Positions 25,039-34,200 of a stretch of DNA of 64,000 nt are shown here, one piece after another. The notes below the pieces were generated by a model. That model had not been told where the DNA came from and did not search any database. It saw only the letters and a program-made list of their open reading frames with translations. The first letter of the stretch is position 1. Each line of letters begins with the position of its first letter. The DNA comes from Streptomyces abikoensis (GTDB lineage Bacteria; Actinomycetota; Actinomycetes; Streptomycetales; Streptomycetaceae), in contig NZ_BMRT01000001.1 in the NCBI RefSeq assembly GCF_014648775.1, forward strand, positions 620,001 through 684,000, read 5' to 3'. The position numbers were made by a program, and so were the translations under genes.

Positions 25039-25524
25039 ATGGGGCGACGCACGTACTCCGCCGCGGCCGCCGTGACCACCGTGACCGTCCTTTTCACCGG
25101 AACGGGCACGGCACAGGCGGCCGACCACCGTCCCCGGTTCCCCAGCGAGCGGGAGATCAGGGAATTGTTCGACCGGTGGAACGCCGCCCTGGCCACCCTC
25201 GACGCGAACCGCGTCGCCGACCTCTACGCCCCGGACGCCGTCCTGTTGCCGACCGTCTCCGCCGAGATCCGCAAGACCCGGGCGGCGAGAGTCGACTACT
25301 TCAAGCACTTCCTGGAGAACAAGCCCGTCGGCAGGATCCAGGAGCGGGTCATCAACATCCTGGGCCGCACGAGCGCCATCGACACGGGCCTCTACCAGTT
25401 CACGCTGACCGACAAGCACGGCCACAGGTCCAAGGTCGACGCGCGCTACACCTTCGTCTACAAGCTGCGCGGCGGTAGATGGCTCATCATCAACCACCAC
25501 TCCTCGAAGCTGCCCACGGAGTAG
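25039..25524 (+). CDS. exported SnoaL-like (SgcJ/EcaC, DUF4440 type) protein
   Basis: 161 residues from ATG 25039, with GGGAGG at 25027-25032. A signal peptide is clear: basic MGRRTYS, hydrophobic core, and an AQAA-type cleavage site (GTAQAADH). The mature part is one cone-shaped NTF2/SnoaL domain: EREIRELFDRWNAALATLDANRVADLYAPDAVLLPT, a central region, and YTFVYKLRGGRWLIINHHSSKLP. Members range from polyketide cyclases to proteins of no known activity. The His-His-Ser end (INHHSS) is typical of the SgcJ/EcaC branch. Secreted, monocistronic. Confidence 0.86.
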   Translation: MGRRTYSAAAAVTTVTVLFTGTGTAQAADHRPRFPSEREIRELFDRWNAALATLDANRVADLYAPDAVLLPTVSAEIRKTRAARVDYFKHFLENKPVGRIQERVINILGRTSAIDTGLYQFTLTDKHGHRSKVDARYTFVYKLRGGRWLIINHHSSKLPTE

Positions 25525-25537
25525 TTAAAGTCGGGCG

Positions 25538-26116
25538 ATGAACAACACCGCCCTTCTCGTGATGGACGTCCAACAGGCCATCGTGGACATCGCCGACGAC
25601 GGCTCCGGCTACCTGCAACGGCTGCGCGGCGCGATCGACGGGGCACGGGCGGCGGGCATCCCCGTGATCTACGTGGTCATCGCATTGCGTCCCGGTTTCC
25701 CGGAGGTCGGCACGCGCAACAAGCCCCTCGCCGCCATCGCGCGGGCCGGCCTCTTCGTCGAGGGCGCCCCGGGCACCGGGATCCACCCCGAGGTCGCGCC
25801 CCGGCCGGGCGAGGTGGTGGTCACCAAGCGCCGGGCCAGCGCGTTCTCGGGCAGCGACCTGGACGTGGTGCTGAGGGCACGCGGCATCGACAACCTCGTG
25901 CTCACCGGCATCGCCACCAGCGCCGTGGTGCTGTCCACCCTGTGCCAGGCGAACGACCTGGACTTCGGCCTCACCGTCCTCTCCGACGGCTGCCTGGACC
26001 TCGACCCGGAGCTGCACCGGGCCCTTGTCGAGCGGCTGTTCCCGCAGTGGGCGGACGTCGTCACCGTCGACGACTGGCTCAAGACGCTCGGCGCGCGGCC
26101 GGTCACACGGTCTTGA
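25538..26116 (+). CDS. isochorismatase-fold protein lacking the catalytic cysteine
   Basis: 192 residues. The Asp of the triad is present (LLVMDVQQAIVDI) and so is the Lys (GEVVVTKRRASAF). The nucleophile Cys normally found in G-I-x-T-x-x-C-V is Val here: LTGIATSAVVLSTLCQANDL. Without Cys the protein cannot work as an amidase (nicotinamidase type). True isochorismatases such as EntB and PhzD also lack Cys and cleave vinyl ethers, so an isochorismatase-like or binding role is possible. Its 3' end overlaps the convergent SDR gene by 14 bp. Confidence 0.88.
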   Translation: MNNTALLVMDVQQAIVDIADDGSGYLQRLRGAIDGARAAGIPVIYVVIALRPGFPEVGTRNKPLAAIARAGLFVEGAPGTGIHPEVAPRPGEVVVTKRRASAFSGSDLDVVLRARGIDNLVLTGIATSAVVLSTLCQANDLDFGLTVLSDGCLDLDPELHRALVERLFPQWADVVTVDDWLKTLGARPVTRS

Positions 26117-26888
26117 CCGCGCCCCCGTCGAGGGCGTGGTCGGCCCCGTGGATGCCGGCGGCCAGCGGAGAGGCCAGGTAGGCCACCAGGGCGCCGACGT
26201 GGTCGGGGTCGACGAAGGCCCCGGTGGTCGCGCCCATTTCGGCGGGGATCTCCCGCAGCAGCCGCTCCAGCGTGATCCCCCGGGCGGCGGCGAGCTTGGC
26301 GCCGAAACCGTCGGGCCCGGCCCACTGCTCGGTGAGCACGGCGCCGGGCGAGACGGTGTTGACGCGCACGCCGCGCGGCCCGTACTCCTCGGCCAGCCCC
26401 TTGCCGAAGGTGTTCACCGCGCCCTTGGCGCACGCGTACGGCAACGGCGCCGTGTGGGGCAGCCGGCCGCTCATGGAGGACACGTTGACGACGGCTCCCC
26501 GGCGCTCCAGGAGGCTGGGCAGGGCGGCACGGGTGGTGCGGACCATGCTGAAGAAGTTCAGCTCGAACATGTCCGTCCACTGCTCGTCCGTGGACTCCAG
26601 GAACGTGGCGGGATGTTCCTTGTCCCCGCCGCCGCCGAGGTTGTTGACGAGCAGGTCGATCCCGCCGAGCTCGGCCAAGGCCCGCTCGACGAACGCCGCG
26701 GGGCCGTCGGGCGAGGCGAGGTCGACGGGGACGGCGACGGCACCGCTGTCCCTCAGCCCGTCGGTGACGCCGCGCGCGCCGGCCACCACGCGTACGCCCT
26801 CGGCGAGGAGGGCCTTGGTGACGGCCAGGCCGATGCCACGGCTGGCGCCGGTCACCACGGCGGTCGTTCCGGTCAGCTGAAGATCCAT
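26103..26888 (-). CDS. SDR-family oxidoreductase
   Basis: 261 residues from ATG 26888. An earlier in-frame start would run through the promoter. Classical short-chain dehydrogenase: cofactor motif TGASRGIGLA, NNLGGGG in place of NNAG, catalytic Ser (NVSSMSGRL) and YACAK (Tyr and Lys intact), then SPGAVLTE. It probably uses NADP(H), judging by the Arg following the motif (GARG). Divergent from the ArsR-type regulator, whose two operators lie between them, so it is probably that regulator's target. The substrate is unknown. Confidence 0.93.
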   Translation of the reverse strand: MDLQLTGTTAVVTGASRGIGLAVTKALLAEGVRVVAGARGVTDGLRDSGAVAVPVDLASPDGPAAFVERALAELGGIDLLVNNLGGGGDKEHPATFLESTDEQWTDMFELNFFSMVRTTRAALPSLLERRGAVVNVSSMSGRLPHTAPLPYACAKGAVNTFGKGLAEEYGPRGVRVNTVSPGAVLTEQWAGPDGFGAKLAAARGITLERLLREIPAEMGATTGAFVDPDHVGALVAYLASPLAAGIHGADHALDGGAVKTV

Positions 26889-26946
26889 GGGAGGGCTCCG
26901 TTCGGGGGTGCGGGGCGTGCGGGGCGATCCCTCACACAGTTCGATC

Positions 26947-27001
26947 GTACGCAATTCTTCGTACAATCAAAATTTGCCCAGTACGAAATCTCTCGTACAA
27001 T
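26947..27001. promoter_or_regulatory. two matching palindromic operators in the SDR / ArsR divergent promoter
   Basis: Two 21-bp copies of one imperfect palindrome lie 34 bp apart (26947-26967 and 26981-27001). Each is GTACG...CGTACAAT on the plus strand; the second also contains TACGA/TCGTA arms. The second copy includes a -10 (TACAAT, 26996-27001) with TTGCCC (26974-26979) 16 nt upstream as -35. It ends 6 nt before the regulator ATG, so the regulator transcript should be leaderless and self-repressed. For the SDR gene, TTGATT and TACGAT on the minus strand overlap the first copy. Confidence 0.75.
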
Positions 27002-27007
27002 CGCGGC

Positions 27008-27337
27008 ATGGTCAGCTACCACCCCGACCTCGACCTGATCCCGGTCGAAGACGTCCTGGCCGCCCTCGGCAACCCCGTACGGCTGTTCATCGTCCGCGAG
27101 CTCGCGGCCTCCACCCAGCCGCGCACCTGTGGCAGCCTGCCCGTGTCCGTCACCAAGGCCACCGCCACCCACCACTGGCGCGTGCTGCGGGAATCGGGCG
27201 TCACCCGCGAGCGCCGCGAGGGGCGGACCAAGGTCGTGGAGCTGCGCCGCGCGGAGCTCGACGAGCGCTTCCCGGGCCTCCTCGCCACGATCCTGGCCGC
27301 GTCCCCGCCGCGTGCCTCCGATGGCCCACCCGCTTAG
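27008..27337 (+). CDS. ArsR-type winged-helix transcriptional regulator
   Basis: 109 residues. The ArsR fold is: PVEDVLAALGNPVRLFIVRELAA, then the recognition helix in SVTKATATHHWRVLRESGV, then the wing RERREGRTKVVELRR. Only one Cys is present and no metal-binding pair, so it is likely one of the many non-metal members that sense an organic ligand or redox state. No ribosome-binding site is visible and a -10 lies just upstream, which fits a leaderless mRNA. It should repress both itself and the divergent SDR. Confidence 0.9.
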   Translation: MVSYHPDLDLIPVEDVLAALGNPVRLFIVRELAASTQPRTCGSLPVSVTKATATHHWRVLRESGVTRERREGRTKVVELRRAELDERFPGLLATILAASPPRASDGPPA

Positions 27338-27369
27338 CGCCCGCGCCGCCGCTGGGGCACGGTGGGGGC

Positions 27370-27582
27370 ATGGGCAACCACACCTACCGGGTGACCGAGA
27401 TCGTCGGCTCCTCGCCGGAGAGCGTGGACGCGGCGATCCGCAACGGGATCAGCCGCGCCTCGCAGACCCTCCGGGAACTCGACTGGTTCGAGGTGACCGA
27501 GGTCCGCGGCCACCTCGAGAACGGCGCGATCGCGCACTACCAGGTCGGGATCAAGCTGGGCTTCCGGCTGGAGGACACCTGA
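27370..27582 (+). CDS. dodecin
   Basis: 70 residues starting at ATG 27370: HTYRVTEIVGSSPESVDAAI, then SRASQTLRELDWFEVTEVRG, then the closing strand of a dodecin. The Trp of LDWFEV is the residue that stacks on the flavin in this family, and the C-terminal strand YQVGIKLGFRLED is complete. Dodecins form 12-mers that store riboflavin, FMN or CoA-type ligands and protect the cell from free flavin. It lies 32 bp after the ArsR gene and may be co-transcribed, though it is a common stand-alone gene. Confidence 0.93.
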   Translation: MGNHTYRVTEIVGSSPESVDAAIRNGISRASQTLRELDWFEVTEVRGHLENGAIAHYQVGIKLGFRLEDT

Positions 27583-27606
27583 CGCACCGGTCCGCCCCGG
27601 CCCCCG

Positions 27607-28518
27607 TCAGCGACCGCGCCGCCGGTACTCGCGGAGCAGGACGCCCAGAGCCGCGCGCGGAGACGGGCCGGCCGATTCGCGCAGGACCAGGCCGCCCTTC
27701 GCCAGCGCCGCCTCGTTCGTGAGGAGCTCCAGCGCGACGAAGGCCCGGACGAAGGCACGGTGAGCGGGCGGCGCCAGCTCCGGCAGCGAACGGCTGGCGA
27801 GAAGGTCCCGGCGGCTCTGCTCCAGGAGATCCCGGAGCAGGGCGCGGGAGTGCGGGGTGTCCCGCTTCCGCTCCAGATCCGAGCGGGAGACCCCGTACCG
27901 CTTGAGGATCTCCCCGGGAAGGGTGAGCCGGCCGTCCCCGAGGTCCTCGCAGAGGTCGTTGACGAAATCCAGACGCTGGCTGCCGTCGATGTAGGAGCGG
28001 CACAGCGCACGGCTCTCCTCGGGGTCGGCGTCGGCCGAGAGGACGAGGCATGCCACGAGCATGAAGGCCGGAAGCGAGTACCCGTCGACGTATCGCTGAT
28101 AGCCCGCCTCGTCCGCGAACCCCGCGAAGTCCCTGTCCATCGGCGCCCCGGCGAGGAACCGCTCGGTGTGCTCGCGCAGGCCGGGATGGACGGAGGCGGT
28201 GTGCAGCAACGGGCGGAGCACGGGGTGAGTGCTGTCACCGACAGCCAGCCCGTCGCGCACTTCCTTCTCCCAGACCGTGAACCGGTCGTCACCGCCCGCC
28301 GGCTCGGTGGCACTCCCCTCGGCGAGCAGATCGGTGTGGTGCATGAAAGCCGTTGCGGCGATGACGTGCGGAACGAGCTCGGGGGGCAGCAACAGCCGTA
28401 CGGCGATGTAGGCGTTCCGCTTGTAGCCCGCCACGAGTTTCCGCTGGCGGGTGTAGTCGTCACGCAGACGTGGGTCATGGATGCCTGCGAGGGTGAGCGT
28501 CCTGCCCCACGTGTGCAT
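27607..28518 (-). CDS. squalene/phytoene-synthase-like prenyl condensing protein
   Basis: 303 residues. The second aspartate motif is well kept: RLDFVNDLCEDLGDGRLTLP (D-x3-D followed by GR.tLP). The first is altered: where phytoene synthases have DDIVD the sequence reads FMHHTDLLAE, keeping the first Asp but with Glu for the last. It starts GRTLTLAGIHDPRLRDDYTRQRKLVAGYKRN, unlike hopanoid HpnC/D or carotenoid CrtB, and no carotenoid or hopanoid genes are nearby. It may join prenyl diphosphates head to head, or act as a transferase of a related kind. The neighbour upstream is a PlsC acyltransferase, 78 bp away on the same strand, so a lipid role is plausible. Confidence 0.72.
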   Translation of the reverse strand: MHTWGRTLTLAGIHDPRLRDDYTRQRKLVAGYKRNAYIAVRLLLPPELVPHVIAATAFMHHTDLLAEGSATEPAGGDDRFTVWEKEVRDGLAVGDSTHPVLRPLLHTASVHPGLREHTERFLAGAPMDRDFAGFADEAGYQRYVDGYSLPAFMLVACLVLSADADPEESRALCRSYIDGSQRLDFVNDLCEDLGDGRLTLPGEILKRYGVSRSDLERKRDTPHSRALLRDLLEQSRRDLLASRSLPELAPPAHRAFVRAFVALELLTNEAALAKGGLVLRESAGPSPRAALGVLLREYRRRGR

Positions 28519-28596
28519 GCTGATCGTTCTCTCCGGGAGACGGCGATGACAGCCGAGCCTAACCGCCTCCCGCGGAACGCCCTCCCGGGCCGGGGC

Positions 28597-29361
28597 TCAG
28601 GCCGCCGCCGAGCGGCCGACGGACGCCTGCTCGCGGCTGCTCGGCCCCGCGACGACGGCCGCCGGACGCGCGCCGCCGTCCACCGACCGCAGGGCCGCCT
28701 TGGCCTCCGACGCGTAGGTGTCCACGTACTCCTGCTCGGACAGCCGCCAGATCGCGTACATGATCTCGTCCGTGACGGCCCGCAGCACGGCCCGGTGGTC
28801 CTCCATGCCCGCGTACCGCGAGAAGTCCAGCGGCTCCCCGAAGCGAATGGTGATGGGGACGACGCGCGGCAGCAGTTTCCCCGTCGGCTGGGCCTCGAAC
28901 GTGCCGATCATCGCGCACGGAATGACGGGCGCCCCCGACTTCAGCGCCATCGCCGCCACCCCCACCTTGCCCTTGTACAGCCGCCCGTCGTGCGAGCGCG
29001 TCCCTTCGGGGTAGATGCCGAGCAACTCGCCGGAGCCCAGCACGCCGAGGCCCGTGTCGAGCGCCGCCTGCGCCGCCTCCTTGCCGGAGCGGTCGACGGG
29101 GATCGCCCCGATGCCCCGGAAGAACGCGGCAATGAGCTTGCCCTTGACGCCACGACCGGTGAAGTACTCCATCTTCCCGAGAAACCGGATCCGGCGCTTC
29201 ACCATCACCGGCATCAGGAAGTGGTCGGAGAAGGAGAGATGGTTTCCCGCGATGATGGCCGACCCGTGCGCCGGCAGGTGGTGGAGGCCCTCGACCTTCG
29301 GCCGGAAGACCCACCTCAACAGCGGTATCAACACCACGTTCTTGAAGAAGTAGTAGAACAC
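28597..29361 (-). CDS. 1-acylglycerol-3-phosphate O-acyltransferase family (PlsC)
   Basis: 254 residues from GTG 29361 (AAGGGG 8 nt upstream). This start gives the usual N-terminus VFYYFFKNVVLIPLLRWVFR, a membrane-associated helix. Acyltransferase motifs: NHLSFSDH (HX4D), GIGAIPVDRSG, IYPEGTRS and PVIPCAMIGTFEAQP. It should transfer acyl chains from acyl-CoA or acyl-ACP to a lysophospholipid or similar acceptor. The last 40 residues are an Ala/Ser-rich tail. Same-strand neighbour of the phytoene-synthase-like gene. Confidence 0.92.
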   Translation of the reverse strand: MFYYFFKNVVLIPLLRWVFRPKVEGLHHLPAHGSAIIAGNHLSFSDHFLMPVMVKRRIRFLGKMEYFTGRGVKGKLIAAFFRGIGAIPVDRSGKEAAQAALDTGLGVLGSGELLGIYPEGTRSHDGRLYKGKVGVAAMALKSGAPVIPCAMIGTFEAQPTGKLLPRVVPITIRFGEPLDFSRYAGMEDHRAVLRAVTDEIMYAIWRLSEQEYVDTYASEAKAALRSVDGGARPAAVVAGPSSREQASVGRSAAA

Positions 29362-29480
29362 GCAGCAAGCCCCTTGTCCGAGCCGACCTGACCCCCGCGC
29401 CGACGCACAGTAGTCGGCTGCGGGGATCATGTGGAGAGTGACTATTCGGCCACTCTCGGTGATACCAGCGGTAGGGGCGG

Positions 29481-29801
29481 TCACTCGTGCGCGTGCGCCT
29501 GCCGCTGATGGACGCCCATGCGGGCGGCTGCGTCACCCATGCTCCGCGCGTCCCCTTGCGCCTCCGCCTCGCGCCGCTGGTCCTTGATGGCGGCGCAGAC
29601 GGCGCAGCGCGGCGCGGGCGGCCCGGCGGGGCGGGCGAGGAGCTCGGTGGGCTCGGGAGCCCGGATCGCCTCCTTCGGGCAGTCCCACTCGAGCCCCCCG
29701 CGAACGGGCCGGAGTTGGACGTCCGGCCCCTCACGCCCCATCAGCTGACCGATCTTGCCGGTGCGCGCGTCCACGACGATGTCGCCGATGCGGAAAGCCA
29801 T
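29481..29801 (-). CDS. small conserved-type Streptomyces protein, function unknown
   Basis: 106 residues from ATG 29801. N-terminus MAFRIGDIVVDARTGKIGQL forms a short KOW/SH3-like beta start, then VQLRPVRGGLEWDCP, then a Pro/Ala linker and a CAVCAAIKDQRREAEAQGD helix with CxxC. I recall similar small proteins next to HTH/TPR regulators in Streptomyces. Here it is divergent from just such a gene. I assign no function. Confidence 0.65.
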   Translation of the reverse strand: MAFRIGDIVVDARTGKIGQLMGREGPDVQLRPVRGGLEWDCPKEAIRAPEPTELLARPAGPPAPRCAVCAAIKDQRREAEAQGDARSMGDAAARMGVHQRQAHAHE

Positions 29802-29895
29802 GGCCAAGCCCTCGATTCCTGTCGCGTTCGGTGATCTTTCCTGCACTCCAGGCAACCGGTTGTCAGTGGGCGGCGGTACTGTGGGCCACGGTGGC

Positions 29896-29922
29896 CGGAC
29901 TTAAACCCTTTAAACGGGGGCC
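29896..29922. promoter_or_regulatory. AT-rich inverted repeat upstream of the HTH/TPR regulator
   Basis: TTAAA-CCC-TTTAA inside CTTAAACCCTTTAAAC is a rare A/T-rich palindrome in this DNA. It lies just upstream of the ATG at 29923 in the divergent gap, and is a candidate operator or promoter. Confidence 0.4.
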
Positions 29923-31281
29923 ATGGGCGAGGAGTTGAGTGCCTTGACGAACCGAGTGCCGAATACGGGTCTGGAGCGGCTGTACCGCGAGACCACGTGG
30001 ACGCTGCGGCAGTTCGCCCGCGAGGTGAACCGCATAGGGACGGAGCGCGGCACCCCGCTCAGGTACCAGGAGCCCTCGGTCCACCAGTGGCTGAGGGGCT
30101 ACGTCCCGAAGGAGGAGGTCCGCCCGCTGATCCTGGAGGCGCTGTCCCGGCGCCTGAACCGTCCGGTGACGTACGCGGAGGCGGGTTTTCCGGCCCCGCC
30201 GGACGGGGCCCCCGGTGGGGGCACGGTCGAGGGGCTCGTCGACCTCGGCCGACAGGACATGGACCCGTCGCGGCGGAGCGTGCTCGGCTACAGCCTCTTT
30301 TCGGTGGCCTTGACGGTGCCGGGCTGGCCGGACGTGGTGGGGCGGATGGAGGCCGCGCAGCGCGGAACGATCGGCCGCATCGGAATGCCCGATGTGCAGA
30401 TGGTCATCGCCATGACCGAGCGCGTCTCGGAGCTGGACGACCAGTTCGGCGGGCGGCACGCGCGCCCGATGGCAGCGGCGTTCCTCGTGAATACAGTCGC
30501 GCCCTATCTCAAGGCCGACGGGCCCGAATCCGTGCGCAGAGCGATGATGTCCGCCGCTTCCGACCTCTGTTATCTCACGGGATATATGGCCGTCGATGAA
30601 GGACTTCACGGTCTAGCGCAGCAGTACTACCTCAAGGCGCTGCATCTGGCCGGTGCCTCCCAGGACCACCTGACGTTCTGCACGACGCTGCGGGGGATGA
30701 GCGTCCAGGCCGTCGATCTGGGGCACGGGCCGCACGCCATGCGGCTGGCCGATGCCGCCGCGGCGGCGTCCCCGCAGGCCGGGCCGCGTATGCGGGCGTT
30801 CCTCGCCGGGCAGCAGGCGCACTCCGCCGCGCAGTTGGGGGATCGCAGCACCGCGCTGATGTATCTCAAGGAAGCGGAAATCGCCATGGACAAGGCCGAG
30901 TCGCAGGCGACGACTTTCGGTTCCTACAACCCGTCGTCGCTCACCTACCACGTCGGCCAAGTCCGTTACGAACTCGGCGACCTGCGCGGGTCCATCGAGG
31001 CGTTGGAGGAGTCCGACCGGCTGCGCCACCATTCTCTGTGGCGCAATCGCGTCCGCTACCTCGCCATGCTCGCCGAGCGGCAGTGCCAGATCGGGCATCT
31101 GGAAGCCGCGTGCGACACCTGGGGCAGGGCACTGGACATCTATCCGCTGGTGCAGTCGGGCCAGTGCGACGAGCGCATGACGGAGATGTTCACGCGCATC
31201 CGTCCCCACCTCAAGAACCCCCACGCCCGCCAACTCCACGAGCGTGCCCGGTCCGTCGTACCGGCCACGCTCAGCGCGTGA
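29923..31281 (+). CDS. HTH regulator with TPR-like C-terminal domain
   Basis: 452 residues. The first 80 residues look like a degenerate helix-turn-helix: TLRQFAREVNRIGTERGTPLRYQEPSVHQWLRGYVP, then REVRPLILEALSRRLNRPVT. The rest is helical: repeating about 35-residue units (DEGLHGLAQQYYLKALHLAG, GDRSTALMYLKEAEIAM, YELGDLRGSIEALEESDRL, QIGHLEAACDTWGRALDI) of tetratricopeptide type. Such HTH-TPR proteins are common Streptomyces regulators, some quorum- or peptide-linked. The signal is not known. It is divergent from the small 106-residue protein. Confidence 0.82.
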   Translation: MGEELSALTNRVPNTGLERLYRETTWTLRQFAREVNRIGTERGTPLRYQEPSVHQWLRGYVPKEEVRPLILEALSRRLNRPVTYAEAGFPAPPDGAPGGGTVEGLVDLGRQDMDPSRRSVLGYSLFSVALTVPGWPDVVGRMEAAQRGTIGRIGMPDVQMVIAMTERVSELDDQFGGRHARPMAAAFLVNTVAPYLKADGPESVRRAMMSAASDLCYLTGYMAVDEGLHGLAQQYYLKALHLAGASQDHLTFCTTLRGMSVQAVDLGHGPHAMRLADAAAAASPQAGPRMRAFLAGQQAHSAAQLGDRSTALMYLKEAEIAMDKAESQATTFGSYNPSSLTYHVGQVRYELGDLRGSIEALEESDRLRHHSLWRNRVRYLAMLAERQCQIGHLEAACDTWGRALDIYPLVQSGQCDERMTEMFTRIRPHLKNPHARQLHERARSVVPATLSA

Positions 31282-31284
31282 CCG

Positions 31285-34200
31285 TCACTCCTCCGCCGTC
31301 GCCGTGGCGAGCGCCTCGTCGCGTACGTCGGGGTGGGCGTGGCGGCGCAGGGCCCGGAGTTGGTCGCGCCAGGGGGCCGACCAGTGGGTGCGGCGGCCTC
31401 CCATCGTGGTGAGGGCGACCGCGAACAGGCCGGCGGCGTGGCTCCCGGCGGCGGTCAGGGCGCGGGCCGCGTGGGCGAGTGTCTCGTCGCCGGTGCGCGT
31501 GCCCAGGCGCTGGCTGAGCGAGGCGGCCGTACGGGCGGCGAGTGCGGGCCTGCCGTCGTGGCACCGGGCGAGGTGTTCGAGTTGCAGGGTCAGCGCCTCG
31601 GGGGCCGCGTGCGGGTCGAGGGTCCGGGTGAGGAGGTCGGCCGCCTCGGGCCCGTAGTCCTCCAGCCGGTGGAGGAGTTCGGCGACCGCCGGCGCCGCTT
31701 GCCGTACGGCACGGGGCTGCCAGGTGCTCCTGGCCGCCAGGCTCGCGATCAGGTGCCGGACGCGCCGGCGGGCGGGACGGTCGCGGTCGGGCTCCGCGTC
31801 CGGGGTGCCGGGCAGGGCGTCGGCCTCGGCCAGGGCCGTGAGGGTACGGAGGAGCGGGGCGGCGTCCGGGGAGCCGGAGGGTGCCAGGGCGACGAGGTCG
31901 CACAGCGCGTCGGCGGCCTGGCGCCAGCTCGCCCGGTTCTCCAGGTCGGTGACGGCGGCCTCCAGAACACGCGCGGCGTCCGGGGACCAGGGCGACCAGG
32001 TGCCGAGCGCCGGGTATCCGAGGCGCGCGACCTCGGGGTCGTCGGTGTCGCACGCGGCCCGTACGAGGGCGGCGTAGCGGGGCCGGTGGTGCTCGGGCAG
32101 TTCGTGGGGCCGGCTCGCCAGGACGGCCTTGCGGAGTTCGCTCCGCCCGGCCGCCGCCGTCTCCAGCAGCGCCCAGGCGTCTTCGTGCGCGAGCAGACTC
32201 TTCGCTACCGCCACGCACGCGGCCCGCACGTCGTGGTGCTGGTCGGGGAGCGCGCACGCCTCGGCCAGGAGTGCGACCGCCTCCGGCGCGGGCAGCGCGG
32301 TGGCGGCGAGCCGGGCGGCTTCCTTCCTGCTGGTCACCTTGGTTCCGCTCGTGCTGGTGAGCAGTCGCCCCAGCTCTCCCGCCAGGGTGGAGGGGGCGAC
32401 GAACCGGCTGGCGCGGGAGGCGGCGGGGATCGCGACCCGGGCGCGGTCCCCGCCGGCGTGGGAGAGCAGCAGCCGCAGATGCGGCCCCGGGGTGTCCGTG
32501 CGGGCGAGGGCCGCGAGGGCGGCCTCGGCGAGCGGCACGTCGCTGTTGTCGGCGTAACGCAGCAGCAGTTCGGTGCCGTGTCCGGGGATCCACGCTGCCA
32601 GCCGGAGCGCGTAGACGCGCTGGTGGGTCGTGAGGCCGTCGTCGGCCACCGCGCGCTCCAGCAGCCGCGCGGCGGCGGCCTGCTGGCGCGGCGTCCAGCA
32701 CGCGGTGTCCCGGCAGACGGGCGGGAGCCAGTGGCTGCCCTCGATCAGGAACCGTCCGTACGGGGGCCTGTCGCCCAGCAGGGCGTCCAGCAGATCGGTG
32801 CGGCGGCGCACGAGCGTCCGCTGCACGGGGAAGAGCGTGGCGGCGGACGGTTCGAGTGCGAGCAGCTCGGTGAGGCGGGCGTCCCGGGTGCGGGGGTCGT
32901 CCAGCCAAAGGGCGGCGGCCTGCTGTCCGTCGTCGGGGGTGCCGTGTTCGATCGCGCGCCGCAGCAGGGCCTGCAGCCCGGGTATGCCGTGGCCGAGCTC
33001 CTGGAGGGAGTCGGCGAGCTGGATGGTCTCCGTGAAGTCGGCCCTGTCGGCGGCGGCTTCGAGGGAGGGGCGCAGCGCGGCGAAGACCTCGTGCTCCTGG
33101 CCGGGGCGCAGGTCCTCGCGCGAGGGCACGGCGCCCCTCAGCCGGGCCAGGGTGCGCAGCGCCCAGCCCGTCGGCTCGTCGTCCCGGCCGACCTGCTCGC
33201 GCAGCAGGGCGCGGGCCAGGGTGCGCAGGGCGTGGCTTTCGGGCCAGGAGAAGTCCCGGGCCTCGACGGTGTCGGTGGTGAGGCGCTCCAGGTGGGGAGC
33301 CGCTTCGCCTGCGAACAGCCCGGGCCGGAGCTCGGCGAGCGCGGCCAGGACGGCGGAGCGTACCGGCTGCTGCTCGTTGCGCAGCCGGTCCAGGCCGGCG
33401 AGGAGTTCCGTGACGGCGGTGGGGTCGCGGGTGAGGGCCGCGTTGCGCACGAGCAGCTTGTAGGCGTAGGCGCGCTCGGTGGGTTCGGAGCGGCGGGTGG
33501 CGGACAGCAGTTCGGGGCGGGCCTCCGTCACCGGCAGGTGTGCCACGGCCGACAGGATCGTCTGCCAGCTGCCGCCGTACTCGCGGGCCTGCTCGGCCAT
33601 GCGCCGGGCCTCGGCGTGGCGGCGGGCCCGGGGCAGCACGTCGAGGATGCCGTGTGCCAGGGCGGCATGGCTCGTGCTCCGCCCGTCCATCGCGAGGTCG
33701 TAGCACTCGGCACGCCGCGACGGCGCCATCATCTTCAGCAGCCGTGCGAGGACGCGGTCGTCACGGCCCATCACCCGGGCGAACGCGTCGAAGCCGGGCG
33801 GCCGGTGGCGTACGAACAGCCGCAGCACGCACGGCTTCAGGCCGTGGAGCTCCCTGTCCTCGCGGCCCGGTGCCGTCAGGAGCCGGAGGGTGGCGTCCGG
33901 GTCGGCGGCGGCCAGCCGGCCGAGCCGCTGGTGGACGCGTTCGGGCAGCGTGCCCGGGCACAGCCGTTCCAGCAGGTCGAGCACCTTCGAGGGCCGGGTG
34001 TCGATGGTGGCCGCCACGATGAACCCGTATGCCTGCCACCACCTCCTGCGGTGGTCCTCGGACAGTTCCGTGAGCCGGCGTTCCGCCTCGTGGAGGACGG
34101 CGTCGGGGTGGCGGTCGGCGAGCCTGCTCCAGGGGACGGCGGTGTGGAAGAGGGCGGGGAGCAGCTCCGCGACGGTGGCGTGCCCGCAGGCCGGCAGCAG

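Noticed and set aside
19954..25500. Very long minus-strand open frame (1848 codons) across the kinase genes
   Set aside because: It lies opposite two clear kinase-WD40 genes. Its product is Arg/Gly/Val-rich with no motif, as expected from the antisense frame of high-G+C coding DNA.
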